A stretch of DNA of 64,000 nucleotides from the NCBI GenBank assembly GCA_033064195.1, contig JARBJD010000150.1:62001-126000 (forward strand). Direction: 5' to 3'. Shown in pieces: positions 1-12,397 of this stretch (its first letter is position 1; every line of letters starts with the position of its first letter). The translations under genes were made by a program, and so were the position numbers. The notes under the pieces are model-generated. The model was given only the letters and a program-made list of their open reading frames with translations, was not told the DNA's origin and did no database searches. The DNA is from Blattamonas nauphoetae (taxonomy: Eukaryota; Preaxostyla; Oxymonadida).

Positions 1-3000
1 CAACTGACGACTTCATTTTTGATAGTATCTTATTGTTTCTACTCTTTCATTCTCCTCTGCTACGTCCAGATCGAAATGCCACAATCAACATCAAACACGT
101 ATATTGGAATGAAACAGGAGGAGAAATGAAACGAACAACATGTTTTCTAATTCTTCATTTATATTTGTTTTCATTCTTTTCTTCTTTCTCAAGATGAGCA
201 TCTCGTCACCTCAAAAACGGACCCAGAATTCTATGGATTGCTCACAGACAAGTCAATTCCAGAAATTCGACTTATTTTGGAAAATACAATCGAACTTCAT
301 CTATTTACAAACATCGCCACCCTCCAAATGGATTACTGGAGTGGGACATCTACGCAAACGTGGGAGGCCAATGTGTGTTCATATCTCCAAAATATTATGC
401 AATTATTGCCATATATAGTTCAAAATTTTCCGAACACCAGCAGGAAAGTTCACCTTGCGCCCAATATTCACATACCGTGAAACCAAACTCAGTATGTTCA
501 TTTCTCTCTTTTTCTCCTCCTCAGACAAAAATGTCTGGCTTTTGGTGTTTATCGCCGTTATTGGGATCATTTGCTCGGTTATCTCGTTTGTCATGTCGTT
601 CCTGTCGATCATCTCTTCGTTCCAACGATATCTGGTATGAATCAAACGATCTATCTTTCATTAAGGGAACTTTTCTTCTTTAAACCATCAATATCATCCT
701 TTTTCATTGATTTATTTTGTTATTTTCATGTTTTTAGACTGCAAAACGACTCTCCAAGTTCACATCACCACCAACGCGCTGGAACCGCGTTCCATTCAAA
801 ACCAAAATGCGATTCTTTTCAAAATGGTTCTTATTTCCCCTTTTGCCTCTCATATATCCCCTATTGTCCTCAGGGAGATATTTACCCTCCTCTCCGCCGT
901 CCTCAACTTCATCTCCGGAATCTTCTTTGTCTTCCGCTATCTCGTCGCCAAATCCCAAAATCTGTCGGTCAATCTCATCCAAGGTCTCTCTGGTCTCACC
1001 AGCTGGGTCTGCGTCACACGATACCTTCTCTACATGCGCCGCGAATCACAGCTCTTCCAGGCCGTGTTATTCTCCTGTCCCTTCATGGTTTCCTATTTAG
1101 TCGCCCTCCTGCCTGTCCTAATCGGGAGTACGTTATTTTCCGTTGCCTTATTCGGCTCTCACGACGAGCATTACGCAAGCTACAATCGGGCCTTTGATTA
1201 CAACTTCGCCGCCATCAATGGAGACGAAGTGTGGGCGTTATATGTTCGTCTCAATTCAAGAAATCCGTTCCTTGCAATTACTTTCGTGGTTATTCTCGTT
1301 TCGGCCTTCTTATTTTTCGCGATCAATTTGATCCGATCCATCGTCGAAAGAGGATATACCAGTGCCAACTTTGCACTTTATGGGAATGAAGGACTTTATG
1401 TTGGGAACGCGGAATTCGAGCACATGGAGCAGTTGCAGAAGAAGATGGAGAGGATGGGGAAGAGAAGAAAGCACGCAAAGCGACGAAAGAGGAAAACCCA
1501 AAATCAGTCAACATCGAGCTCATCATCTCGATCGTCTGAAGGCTCACACATCGATGAAGATTGGTCGAGTGATTCAGACACTTCCCATCTCTCCACAACC
1601 AGCTCGCTGTCATTCTCGTCATCTTCCAACGCGTTCAACGAGCATGAGAGAATGGCGGACATGATGGGAGCGTTTGAGAAGCGACAGGGGATCGCTGAAA
1701 AACAACAAAAGATGGCAGAACTGTTCCACGAAGCGATGCTGAAAGGGAACGACAAGACGAACAAGAAGAATCGAAGAACACATTACGAACAGGAATCGAG
1801 AAGCAAACCAGCACAGCCCATCGCCCAACCCAAACCGCGACATCGTCTCTTCGCCAATCGTCGGCGAGGCAAAAAAGACACTCAGACAGGAACGAGCGAT
1901 GATAATGGAATGACAGAGCCGCTCCTGCCGAGAAGTCAGCCAAAAGTGTCGATGGATCAGTATAAAGACGAAGCGAGGGAAGTGGACGAAGCAATGGGGA
2001 TTCCAGACCACGCACTGAAGAAGCAGCGGCAGCGAAAGCGGGCCACAAGTCGGTCTCCGCGAGGTCAGAACAGAGCGTTTCTGGACGAACCTCACTCACA
2101 TGATGACAGCGACTCGTCTGCTGTTCTGTATCGATGGGCAGCGAGAGTTGGGAATGAGATGGCTGCCAAACTCGCAGATACGAGGATCGCGGAAGATGAG
2201 GTGAATTGGGACGAGTCGGATGAGAAGAGATGGAGGATTGAGAAAGGAGTGAAGTTGGGAACAGCGTTCAAGGATGCTGATCAATGGGAGAAGGGAGACG
2301 AGAATGGAAGCAGCAACGATTCTGTATCCAGTGGAAGATCAGAGAAAGTCTGGGAGAGAGATTTGGGGGAAGTGATGGAGCTGACAAGAAGACATACCAT
2401 TTCCATGGCAAGGCCACAGAAAATCGCGATCACTGAAGACCAGCTCGATGGTGACGTGGAGGAAGAGAAGAAGGGGTTCAGAGCGAGACGGAAGAAGTCG
2501 ACAGATGAGCCCACAGCGCCGTACCAGCGCTCGTCACTGAATGTGAACGAAGGAGAGTTCACAATCTCGATTTTGGAGGACGGACAGAAGAAGACAACAA
2601 GTGGGTTGAAAGAAACAAAGAAACGACCTCTGATTCTCAATTCCAAGCAGGATTCGGACAAATCATTCCATCCAAAATCGATCACAAGCACACCACATTC
2701 GGTTGTCTCGTCATCAGACACAAGCGACTCAACAACTGAAGTTGAGAGACGACGCCACAGAGAAGAACATCATCGAATGCGAGAAGAACGGAGACAGCTA
2801 CACGAAAAGAAGAGACAGGAGCGAATGGCTGAACACAAGCGACGACAACCAACATCCGACCAAACAAACGACGCTGACGTCCTCAGCGCGATTGACAAAC
2901 AACTTGAGAATGAAGAAAGGGCGGACCGAAACAAAGCAACACGTCTCCTGCCATCTTTCCTCTTCTCCGAAGGGAAATACGCAGCTGTGCTGAACGAGTC

Positions 3001-3616
3001 AACTCCGTCGTCGCTCAGCAGCACTGAAGACGACGATTCCACAAACTCCAAAAAGCACAAAACGAAAGAAGCGTTCGAAAAGTCGTTTTTCAAAGTGTTC
3101 CCCCTTCTGGACGAACAGAACCCGGAAAGACGACTCTCTCAGGCCGATAGAATGGACAAGAAGAAGCAGGAGTTTTCGAAAGTGATGGACGAATGGCTGG
3201 CGGAAGACAAAAAAGTGAAAGAAGATGCTGAAATCGCCAGTCCTGTCGCAATCGGAGACGATCTCTTCTCCTCCACACCAGAACTCATCGACGTCTCTCC
3301 CACACTCCACCCAGCATCATCTTTCGATCCTGCCATGTCCCCATCGATGTCGCCGTCGATGTCGCCCACCCGACGCTCTCGCCAGTACAAACCAGTTCCG
3401 TGGAAAGTGCCAACTCTCGTCTCTGTTTGTGACGATGCGAATTCCGCAGCGATGAAGCTGATCGGTGAAATGGTTGCGGATTGGCAGAAGAGGATGATTC
3501 AGATTGTGGTGGAGAAGAGGAAGGAAGAGAAGACAACAAGGAGGAAGCCACTTCCGCATCGAACGAAGTCGCACGAGGACAAGATTGAGTTGCGGACGGT
3601 TGGAGATCCAATGTGA
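1..3616 (+). CDS. TRPML (mucolipin)-like cation channel, 5' partial, with very long C-terminal tail
   Basis: A TRP-mucolipin type endolysosomal cation channel that runs in from the left edge. I reconstruct exons <1-24, 70-141, 194-372, 419-491, 525-634, 738-826 and 874-3616. Introns are 45, 52, 46, 33, 103 and 47 nt, all GT-AG and all frame-compatible. The lumenal loop (to about 500) precedes a TM segment (KNVWLLVFIAVIGIICSV). Further TM segments follow with mucolipin-like hallmarks: an SVNLIQGLSGLTSWVCVTRY stretch and the pore signature AINGDEVWALY, comparable with LINGDDMF in mucolipins. The last TM ends near 1350. It is followed by about 755 residues of basic, Ser-rich and acidic tail with coiled-coil-like R/E runs and an SMSPSMSPSMSP repeat, far longer than the usual short mucolipin tail. 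Channel identity is well supported. The role in lysosomal or phagosomal Ca2+/Fe2+ release is family knowledge. The N-terminus lies outside the window. Confidence 0.82.
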
Positions 3617-3917
3617 AGATATATCACTATTCTTTGCATTATTTTATCTACATCTTGCTTTTTTCTTCATTTTCAGGTCTTTTTTCTTCTCACAGCTTCC
3701 AAATTTTCTGTTTCTGTTAATCATTTTGATTTTGGTGGTTTCTCACCACAATACGATTCGCTCACTTCTCTTGAATCAGATCTGACAATTTTGCTTCCTC
3801 TTTGATCCAAATACTCTGAAACTTCATTGTAATTGTCTAAACAACAACTTTTCAGATGATCAACCCAACCTTTTTTCTGATCACTCATCACTTCGTTCTG
3901 CTCTTTTCTTCCAATTG
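3617..3917. other. Intergenic, T-rich
   Basis: About 300 nt between the channel stop and the RING gene start. It is AT/T-rich with pyrimidine runs and no supported coding exon. It presumably holds the 3' UTR of the channel and the promoter/5' UTR of the RING gene. No specific motif could be identified. Confidence 0.5.
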
Positions 3918-6099
3918 ATGAGATCCGGCAGTAGAAGGCATTCCTATTCATCGTCGGCTCATTCATCCAGACCATCATCGGCCCATGAAAAGGAGAAGAA
4001 ACCAAATCAATTCACCAATACTTCAATTCGACAGTCGTCTTCTTTCGCACCAAACTCTCGCGTCCCCTCAAACCTTCCACCGCTTTCCTTCCCCTTTATT
4101 CCTCTTCCACCAGTGCAGTACAGACATCCACAGTTTAATCTGCCCTCGACCGGACTTCCACCTGTACCACCTCAACAATATAATCCCTATCTCCACGTTC
4201 CAACCACCACACCAAAATCATACCAAATCCCACCCACACCCACAGTTTCACAACCGCTTGTATCATCACGTCATACGGACGTTCGCCCAAAAACTCCATC
4301 GCCTCTGATTCGAACCACTCAACCCACATCAAAACAACTGTTGAAACAAGAGACTGACTCAGAATCATCGCCGTCCCTCCTCTCTGTTGATTCCTCACGC
4401 ACCCCTTCGCCTTCATCGACCCTCAATCATCTCCCGAATCAACCAGATTATACCTTTGTTGATTATGATAATGATTGGAACATAGATTTTTCTTTCGAAC
4501 CTCCAGAGGACACTACACATTATGGAAACTCTCCATCTCCTCATTCTCCGTCACCAAACCTGTTTCAAATCACGCCTCCGCTCTCTAGTCTCCCACCCTT
4601 GTATCCTCGTTCGCATATATCTCTTCCTGTACACACTCCTTCCACAACAACTTCTAACTCAACTTCATCAACATTTTCAGCCCAAAACAACCATAAACCC
4701 GCTCCCATCCGTCCACCCAGCCCAAAACCCCAACGAACCTTCCCAAAACTTCCAACTCCACCTCCGAAGTCAGAATTGGAACTTTCCGGCCCACTTCTGG
4801 CCCAACTCGCTGAAGAAGACAGAAAGGTTAGAGCGATGCTGGAACAACAAAGAAAGAGCGAAGAATACATCTCACACTTGCTTGCATCGGAAGGAAACCT
4901 CTTCGACGATCGTTCCGCCTTCGCACAAACTTTCTCCGCTCCGACTCAACCACAACCTTTGATAGCAGAACCTCCAATTCAAATCCGTGCCCCACAACCC
5001 AAATCTCAACCCAAACACACATCTTTCTCTGACCATTCACAACGAATTAGAAAAACTGTTCAACTCCCAACGCCAAAATCCAAATATGTCTCAATTAAAA
5101 CTCCAGACAGCACAATAATGTATCAAGACACGTATCCCCAACAGTCATCCGCTGAAAGTGTCTTCTCGAGTGTCTTTGGCCAGCCTTCCCATCAGCGATT
5201 CGGTGCATCTCACAGCGAACAAGCTCCCGTTCCACCATCTCGTTCAACTTCTTCTCGCTCCAATCTGAACCCCAACGCTGAGCCATTCTATCCTCGTCAC
5301 TACGAACAGCAGAATCGTCAATACGAACAGCAGAATCGTCAATACGAACAGCAGAATCGTCAATACGAACAACAGAACCGTCAATTTTTACATCAAATCC
5401 AACATTACGATGATGACTCTGAAGACGATGACGATTATCGCATGTTTGGATATTTGGATTCGTCCCCATTTCAACGCTATCCCAGCGCGAGGAGAACAGT
5501 TGGACGACGATCTGTCGTCCACGACGACGAAAGTGACGATGATCTCCCACAGCAGCCTTTCCATGCAACTCCAAGACGAGTCACTTTCACATCGCGTGGT
5601 CAGCAGCTGACTGGAAGACAGACGCAGTTTGGAGCCCAACCCACACCTTCCCAAGATTCCAGGATGAGAGAGACGGGCGGAACAGGGTCGGGAAGATGGA
5701 GGGATGTGAACGAAACCGGTGGATTCGCTGACTCTCAAGTCAAATCAATGCGATCGGGAAAAGTGTGTTCTTCACCTTCTCATTCTCCAACTTTCCCCAA
5801 AATCTTTGATCCAGGTCCTCCCCAAACACGCCAGCCCAACATCAGGAGAGGATTCCACAGTGTTTGGGATGTGTTCGATCTGCATCTGTGCAATTGAAGT
5901 GGGCGAGATGATCTCACTCGTCACGAAATGTTTGTCGCTTATTCTGGCTCCATTCCCCTTTTTCACCCATTTTCTTTTCGTAGGCCAACATGCGTTTCAT
6001 ACGAAATGCCTTTCTGAATGGTTCAAAGTGAAACGGTGTTGCCCAGTCTGTCGAGGAACTCTTTCTTTGCTGGATCGCGATACATCCAGTCCATCATAA
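3918..6099 (+). CDS. RING-H2 E3 ubiquitin ligase with disordered N-terminus
   Basis: A probable E3 ubiquitin ligase of about 691 residues. Exons are 3918-5762, 5815-5929 and 5984-6099, with introns of 52 and 54 nt. Splicing brings together a complete C-terminal RING-H2: CSIC, then after 14 residues C-x-H (CQHAFH), C, W, and CPVC. The second intron splits the cysteine codon of the CQH motif (T|GC). Without splicing, the finger is split between two frames. The first ~600 residues are Pro/Ser/Thr/Gln-rich and probably disordered. A short helical, charged stretch (LLAQLAEEDRKVRAMLEQQR) lies near residue 300, and there are four exact-length YEQQNRQ repeats at 5301-5384. Start is the ATG at 3918; the preceding in-frame TTG is not used. 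Substrates are unknown. Confidence 0.8.
5301..5384 (+). repeat. Coding tandem repeat, four 21-bp units (YEQQNRQ)
   Basis: Four consecutive in-frame 21-bp units within the RING-H2 gene encode YEQQNRQ. The first three units are nearly identical and the fourth has silent changes (CAA for CAG, AAC for AAT). The pattern suggests recent slippage with some time for drift in the last unit. Confidence 0.9.
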
Positions 6100-6243
6100 T
6101 TCATTCTTCTTTTCTGTCTTTATTTGGTTATATGTCTTTTTTTCATTTCATTATGGAACTTTTTTCGAGATAAGAACTGCTTTCGCTCGATCCGACCTTC
6201 ATCCCGTAATCTTTTCTTCCCTGATTCGCCGAGATCGCATTGA

Positions 6244-7019
6244 ATGCAGGACCCCAACACAGAGCCATCTGAAGCTGAGCCAACTACAAACCAGTCTGAG
6301 AACCCATTCACATGCAGCATTTGTTTCGAGTCACCAGACGATCCTGTCATCACACCTTGTGGCCATCTCTTCTGCTGGCCGTGTCTGCATGATGTTTGTT
6401 GTTTCTCCTTACATTATCCTTGCTCTTCGACCATTTTCACACTTATTTTCCCCTTTTTCTCGTATCTGCTCATCATTTTCGATTTCTCCAATTCTAGTGG
6501 CTAGAAAGACAGCAAACCTGCCCACTCTGTCATGGTCTCTGTACAACCGAGAAGGTAATCCCAGTTTATGGTCGCGGACAAGAAAAGACAGATCCTCGGT
6601 CTGAATCAATCATTCTCATTCTTAACTCGTCTTCCAGGTCCCGAAACATTCCTCGCCGTCCAGAATCCCACCGTGAAGACCCCCCTCCTCGTCAAAATCG
6701 TCAACACCAATTCCAATTTAATTTTCAGGTCTGAACTCGTCTTTCGGACATTTTTCAGGGATTCCCGAACGGCGTGATGTTCCAATTCGGCACAGATCCA
6801 CAACCATTACCTATCTTTAATCCTTTTGGCAATCTTCAACGGATGTTTGCTAATCAACCGATCCGACCTGCTGCTCCTGTCAGGCCAACAACACAAAATG
6901 CCGGACAAACTGAATCCTCACAAGAAGGAATAGGAGGAACTCACCAAGATCCTGAAGGACGAGATCAACTTATTTTGCTTGCTCTCTTTCTTGTGTTGTT
7001 CGTAGTCCTTTTAATTTAA
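6244..7019 (+). CDS. RNF5/RNF185-like ER-anchored RING E3 ligase
   Basis: A 200-residue homologue of RNF5/RNF185, tail-anchored ER ubiquitin ligases of ER-associated degradation. Exons are 6244-6393, 6498-6598, 6638-6728 and 6759-7019; introns are 104, 39 and 30 nt. Spliced, the RING reads [27 protein letters not shown] then [11 protein letters not shown]. It is followed by the family hallmark KVIPVYGRG and a DPR motif. The 39-nt intron is a multiple of three and open in frame, so its removal is likely but not forced. The 30-nt intron contains an in-frame TGA and must be removed, which gives [15 protein letters not shown], like the family's Phe/Gly-rich linker. The C-terminus is a hydrophobic tail anchor ([16 protein letters not shown]). 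Identity is strong. Confidence 0.88.
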
Positions 7020-7251
7020 ACAAACGACAAAAACATCTTAATTTCGTTTTCGTGGTTCATTCGTTGCATCCTTTGCGAATTTCATTCTATTTTTCTCAAA
7101 TAGAGCAAACAATAATGTGTTTTTAGGACTCTTCATCAACTTTTGTTATCCCAATATCTCCTTGTCCCTCCAACAAATTTCTTCAACTCTCAACAAGCAT
7201 ATCTGCGCCCTATTCTCAGAAATCACTGCTGTATCTCGCTTCCCACCAGAC

Positions 7252-8449
7252 ATGAACAATGATCCTCCTAATCCTCAAGAGAATCAGTGTCTCAGTGTCT
7301 ACAATTCCTGCAACAGTTTTTTCCATGTTTTTCCTCATTCTCAGATATCTATGGACACGGATCAGGATCAGTTCTTGTCTTAGCAGTGATTTCATTGCTT
7401 CTTTTAGTCCTTTCATTCTCTCTTCTGCATCGAGAGTTCGTCACACGAACCAAGAAACAATCTCCCCTCCGTCTTCTCTGCCTGGGATCGATAGTGCTAT
7501 ACAGCCTCTACAACTGCCTTTTCCTTCTCGTTCCTCTTCCCATCTCTGCAGGAGGAGCCTCATTCTTCTGTAGTCAAGCCAAACGGAACCTCCTCTATCT
7601 TGCATGGCAGTTTCTTGCTGTTTGGCTGATGAAAGCCATTGCACCAACACTCCAAAATAATTTTTTCCACAAGATACTCCCTATTGTTTTCTTTATTATC
7701 GTGGGAGTCCTTCTGCTTGCATCAATTTTTGTGTCTTTCTTCTTGGTCTGTTTCCCCGTTGTATTCGTCATGACTATATCATTTTTTCATCATTTTCTCT
7801 GAACATTTCCATGATTATAGGGACGCATTCCGAATCAACCATATCCTGACCAGATCATCTCCATCACGTCATCAGCCTTCCATTTCTTCCTCTCCTTCTC
7901 CATCCTCCTTTATACAATACGTTTTCTGACATTAACCAAACATTTTAAAGCTCTCCGAACTGCTCGGCAAACACTCTGCTACATTGTTCCGTTGTTGATC
8001 ATCCCCTTCATTGTATTCACTGTCAGAACAGTCCATAACATCTTATCAGCCTGCCGTGTCAATATCTTCAACCGGAATAATATGAGATGGATGCAGGCAT
8101 GTTATCAAAACCCTCGTTCATGGTATGCATTCTTCCATTCATCACATCTTCTTTCTCAAGCACGAAATCATCAACATACTTTGCTGTGTTTTACATCATC
8201 TTTGACCAGCTTCCAGCTTTCTGTTTTCTCATTTTGACAGTCCTCCCTTCCTTCACCCAACGTCGGCATCAAAACAAGAAAGGGAGGCCTCTTCTGGCGT
8301 CAAAACGAAGCAACACGCCTCTTCATGCATTCTATTCTCATGTTGAGGACGATACTGATTTTGTGGATCCTGCGGCATCGCCAGGAATCAATTGGGGCGA
8401 TGGTTTTGATGAATCTCATTCAATGAAAACGATTCGAAAGGGAAAGTGA
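7252..8449 (+). CDS. Seven-transmembrane protein (possibly TOM1/THH1/GPR137-like)
   Basis: A multi-pass membrane protein of about 348 residues. Exons are 7252-7315, 7345-7745, 7822-8122 and 8161-8449, with introns of 29, 76 and 38 nt. The short N-terminus (MNNDPPNPQENQC) is followed by about seven hydrophobic segments, beginning GSVLVLAVISLLLLVLSF. A final segment contains YFAVFYIIFDQLPAFCFLILTVL. The C-terminal tail is short, polar and acidic. The arrangement and the Y-x3-DxLP last helix resemble TOM1/THH1/GPR137-type proteins, but similarity is weak and another 7TM family is possible. The 29-nt intron is needed to connect the initiating exon in frame. Confidence 0.6.
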
Positions 8450-8597
8450 TTCAAGGACGTTTTTCTTTCTTTTTTTTGGATTTATTGATTCGAGATGGAA
8501 CACTATTCTTCTTGCATTCCACTGTTTTGAGAGATCTTATCTTTCCTTTTCTCCAACCCTTTGAATGATTCCTTGATCAACCTTCAATCAAGGGTAT

Positions 8598-10612
8598 ATG
8601 GGAAATGAAGTGTCGAATGTCACCTTGAATGTTCTACTTCCGTGTATCTTGCTTTTTGTTGTCGGATGGTTGATTGGAGCGGCCAAATTGATCGAACCGA
8701 CTTCAACAAAGACATTGAACACATTTGCTCTTTATTTCCCAATCCCGTGCGCGATTCTCATTGCGTTTTTACAGTACGCTTCAATATACATCCTCATTTT
8801 CTCAGAAATCAACTCACTGGAAGCGATTGGCTGTTTATGGTTCCGTTGATGATCCACAAAGTCGTATTCCTCCTAATTCTGCTGATACCCCTCGCCATCT
8901 TCAAAAAATTCACAATAAATGTCTATGTCACAATGTTACACCATTCTACCTATGCTAACTGCATTACTTTCGGAAAGTCTACCCTTTTGCCGACTCGCTT
9001 AAATCTTCTTGTTTTTGCAGCTATTTTTTGTTCTCCTACTATCCAGACTATCCCATGGAATTGCTATGTAGCCTAGCTTCAATTCCAGATTCATTTATAA
9101 CTTACTTGTGGTCAGTCTTCCTCCTAGAATACCAAAAAGAACGGAATCGTCTCCAAACACTGACAGGAGGGACTGTCAAAATCACCGCTTCTCGAACATG
9201 TGCCCTTATTCCCGGCATCATCCTTCGAGTTTTCTTGAACCCAATTATTTGGGCTGCTCTTTTGGGACTGATCTTTAACTATGCTGTCCTTCAAACTGTC
9301 GGATCAGTCCCGAACTGGATCAAAAGAACCGTCCAATTTGGAGCAAATTCTGTTTTATGTGTATGCTTGGTGACATTGGGATTTTTCACGTGTGCGTCAT
9401 CTTCCAGATTTGATCATTGTTTTTCGACTTGAACTAATTAGCTACAACTACCCTCCCACCCACATCAATTTCTCCAAACACAAACGAACAATCCAGCGAA
9501 AGTGGTATGAATCAAAGCGAAAGCGAGCCCAAAAGAAGGGCCACACCGAATCAGACAAAGAAAGGGAAATCCAAGCCATAATGAACGAGCTTAGGGGCCA
9601 CCAAGATTTTCATCAACCACAAGGCCTCCCATCATCCGAATTAACTGAAAAACAGCAGAAGAGAGCAGCATCAAAAGCGCGTGACGATGAATGGATTCTC
9701 AGAAAGCAGGCAATCAAGGTAAGGAAGGAAAGACTGGCTGCAAACACGACATTGGCAGAGCTGGGTCAGAGAACGGCAGAAGAAGAGCAGGATTCACAGC
9801 CGGCAACGGAGATGGTCGAGTTCAGGTCAAGTGATCAGACCATCACTCCCCGTACAGACTCATCGGAGGAAACTCAGCAGGCTATGCCAGAGAGTTCACC
9901 TAATGATCCAGAGATTGATCAGAATTTGCCTCTTTCACCAAATTCTGAGACGATCAACCAAAATTTGGTTTTGGACACTCATCCGCCAGAAAAGGCTGAA
10001 CCATCGTTATTGGCAGATCAGCAGACGCAGCAAGCTTCTTCTCCTCCCCGCCAAGAAGACGAATCTGACCGAGAACCCATCATCAATGTTTCTCATCCGA
10101 TCGTGTCACAAGTTGATGATCCAACAGACACTCAACCGACTCCGCGACAGAACGAATTGACACTCCCTCAACCTTCCCCCTCTCCCACCGACACTGCTCC
10201 TCTCCTTCCCTCAAACCAGTCCACTATGAATGAACCTCCAGCTGAATCTCTCCAACCATCCCCCACTCCACAAAACACTGAAGAAAAACCCTCTTTTGCC
10301 CCTCCGCCAGTTCCTCCCAAAATAAAACTAAATTTTTTGATAATCATAAGCCAGATTCTGCTCAAACATCTTGTGGCTCCAGCGATCATGATCCCGATCG
10401 CTCTGATCTTCAATATCGAAAACTACAAGAGACAAGCCCTCGTTCTGATTAGTGCCCTTCCTGTTGCCAACGTCCCTTTTGCTCTTGGGAAGGAATATCA
10501 GTGTTTCGAGGGTGAAACTGCAGTGTCTCAAATCATCCAGCAGTTCTTGCTTTGTTTGCCAACTTTTATTTTGTGGGTGTGGATTGCCAGGATGATATTC
10601 CCATTATCTTGA
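8598..10612 (+). CDS. Auxin-efflux-carrier-type membrane transporter (Mem_trans family) with long cytosolic loop
   Basis: A protein of about 628 residues related to the PIN/PILS-type 'membrane transport protein' family. Exons are 8598-8773, 8806-8976, 9021-9389 and 9442-10612; introns are 32, 44 and 52 nt. The N-terminal half has paired hydrophobic helices (NVLLPCILLFVVGWLIGAAK, FALYFPIPCAILIAFL). Splicing across the 44-nt intron creates CITFGN, the conserved TFGN motif of the family. The C-terminal half has SQILLKHLVAPAIMIPIALI and ISALPVANVPFALGKEY. About 290 polar, Pro/Gln/Ser-rich residues separate the halves, a loop comparable in position to the PIN hydrophilic loop. Substrate is unknown; many protist members are not auxin carriers. 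Confidence 0.75.
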
Positions 10613-10787
10613 GAGGAGGGATGATTTTTTATTGTGCATTTAGTACATTTCATCAAAAAAAGACTTCTTTTTCAGTCAGCCGCAGAATCGGTACGGAAAG
10701 TGCAATATCAATTGAAAAATTTGAGATAAACATAAATTTGACGATATATACCGGCAGGAATAGCAACAGAATAGAAGATACGCCGAA

Positions 10788-11321
10788 CTACTGGAGGGTA
10801 GAATAGCATGTGAGTCGTTTTGTGACCGGGAGAGTATGGGGCTTAGGTAAGACTCTCTGCGACAACGAATCACTTGACTGGTGAATAAACCAACAGAAAG
10901 AACCATGTGGACAGTTCCGTTGTTTTTCCAAGTTCATGCAGACCCTGGTGCGGCAATTGAACCATTTGTTGTATCTATCCCAGGACAACTTAGGGTTTGG
11001 TTTGGAGAGAGACACATATGCTTTGGCCAATTGCTTTTCCTGTGTTTGATGATTTTGGGTCGGAGCCATCGTCCACGTCAATGAATAAGCCAACGGAAAG
11101 TACACTTCGCTGAGAATAGCAATAAGAGGCATCAACGGGGTCAAATCAATTTGGTCAACATTAAAATCAGAAATTGGGGGCAGAATAAGAGCTGGAAGTT
11201 TTGGTGCATCGAACAGGGAGAGTGGAGTGGTCGCAACTGTTTTGGGGGAGATTACGTGTTTTGGACTCACTGACTGAGGGGATGCCTGCTCAACCCCAAA
11301 AGAGTGAAGGGAGTGCATCAT
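10788..11321 (-). CDS. CCCH zinc-finger protein (single finger)
   Basis: A 177-residue single-exon frame. It contains one good CCCH finger near residues 125-150, TRVCMNLEKQRNCPHGSFCW followed by FIH, matching C-x8-C-x5-C-x3-H. The YNKWFNCRTRVC lead-in is like the YKT-x-C lead-in of tristetraprolin-type fingers. The N-terminal part is rich in Ser, Pro and Leu without a recognisable domain. A role in RNA binding is inferred from the finger only. Most relatives carry two fingers, so this may be a short variant, or an exon may lie outside the frame. Confidence 0.55.
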   Translation of the reverse strand: MMHSLHSFGVEQASPQSVSPKHVISPKTVATTPLSLFDAPKLPALILPPISDFNVDQIDLTPLMPLIAILSEVYFPLAYSLTWTMAPTQNHQTQEKQLAKAYVSLSKPNPKLSWDRYNKWFNCRTRVCMNLEKQRNCPHGSFCWFIHQSSDSLSQRVLPKPHTLPVTKRLTCYSTLQ

Positions 11322-12397
11322 ATGAAATCAAGATGATGAAAAAAGTGCAAGTTTATTTGTTGAATGTTGATCTTCCCTCAACTCAGTTCTCTCTCATCTC
11401 AAACAGATTCCATATGCCTTTATCGACTCCCCTATTACCAGTTCTGTTCATAAAGTCAAAGAAGATACTCGATTTCACATTTTTCCTCCCGCTGTCATCA
11501 TAATGACGAATCGAACTTTCAAAAAGTCATTCGCAAAACTCATTTCACGAAGCATCCATTTAACACTGTTCACAACCGGCTCTCTGTCTTTTGATGTATC
11601 TTTATTGACTTATCTTTGGTTTTTTCACAACTTTATTTCATCCTATCACCGAATTCAAGCGACTATGCATTATGACAGTCGTTGTCTGTCATTCTCCTCC
11701 TACCAATTCATCACCAGTTTACTTCACAGGTCTCGTAATCTATGACTGATTTAAATCGTCTCCACAACTCTTTAGTCTTGATGTCTGATATATCTGGATT
11801 TGGCCGTAAGCATCGAAAAGAAATATTTGCAGAAGCCATTCGATTTTTCCAGTTTAGAACGACATACTCAATTGATGTAACGTTGTTTCGTATTGTTGTC
11901 TCGTGAGTTTAGTAGATTTTTCATCGACCAATACTTTTTTAAGTCGATTTTACATCATCAAATTAAGCCGTCTTTAATCCATTGACCGTTGTCAAAATTC
12001 TTTTACAAATTTAGCAACTTCATATATATCCTGTCTTCTTAGTGATACATCTCCTTTTCTCTCCATTTTTCTCTTCTCGTCCAATACGGCGTCCAAAGAA
12101 CCTAATTCTCAACTTTCGAAAGGATCCACGAAATTCATGATATTAATCGAAAAAAATCGAAACAGTGATGATTATTTCATGATTTCCGGAGAATTATTGA
12201 CAGGAAATCTCTGTTCTTGCCTCAGCCGAGTCAAAGATCTTGACGAGGTCTTCTCTAAGCACACACAATTGGATGAGAATAGTTTGTTCATCACACAATT
12301 CTCAACAGGAAAATAGCTCGTGAAAATCGAACTTGTGGGGGAAAACCAAAATAAAGAGAGAACAGAAAGAGGAAAGAGTGAAGTGGTGTGTTCTGCT
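11322..12397. other. Gene-poor AT-rich interval
   Basis: About 1.1 kb between the CCCH gene and kinase copy A. The longest plus-strand frames (about 80-100 codons near 11201-11745) show no domain, composition bias or splice pattern that supports a gene. I see no repeat or RNA gene here. Confidence 0.5.

Noticed and set aside
1619-2721. Long minus-strand open frames opposite the channel tail
   Set aside because: They are Ser/Leu/Phe-rich complements of a Glu/Lys/Ser/Arg-rich coding tail, with no start context or domain. The plus frame is continuous and joined to the channel.
5301-5384. Regular repeat considered as a CRISPR array or satellite
   Set aside because: The units are contiguous, 21 bp, in frame, and encode a heptapeptide; there are no spacers.
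11503-11745. 80-codon plus-strand frame between the CCCH gene and kinase copy A
   Set aside because: Hydrophobic and AT-driven composition, no splice partners and no recognisable family.
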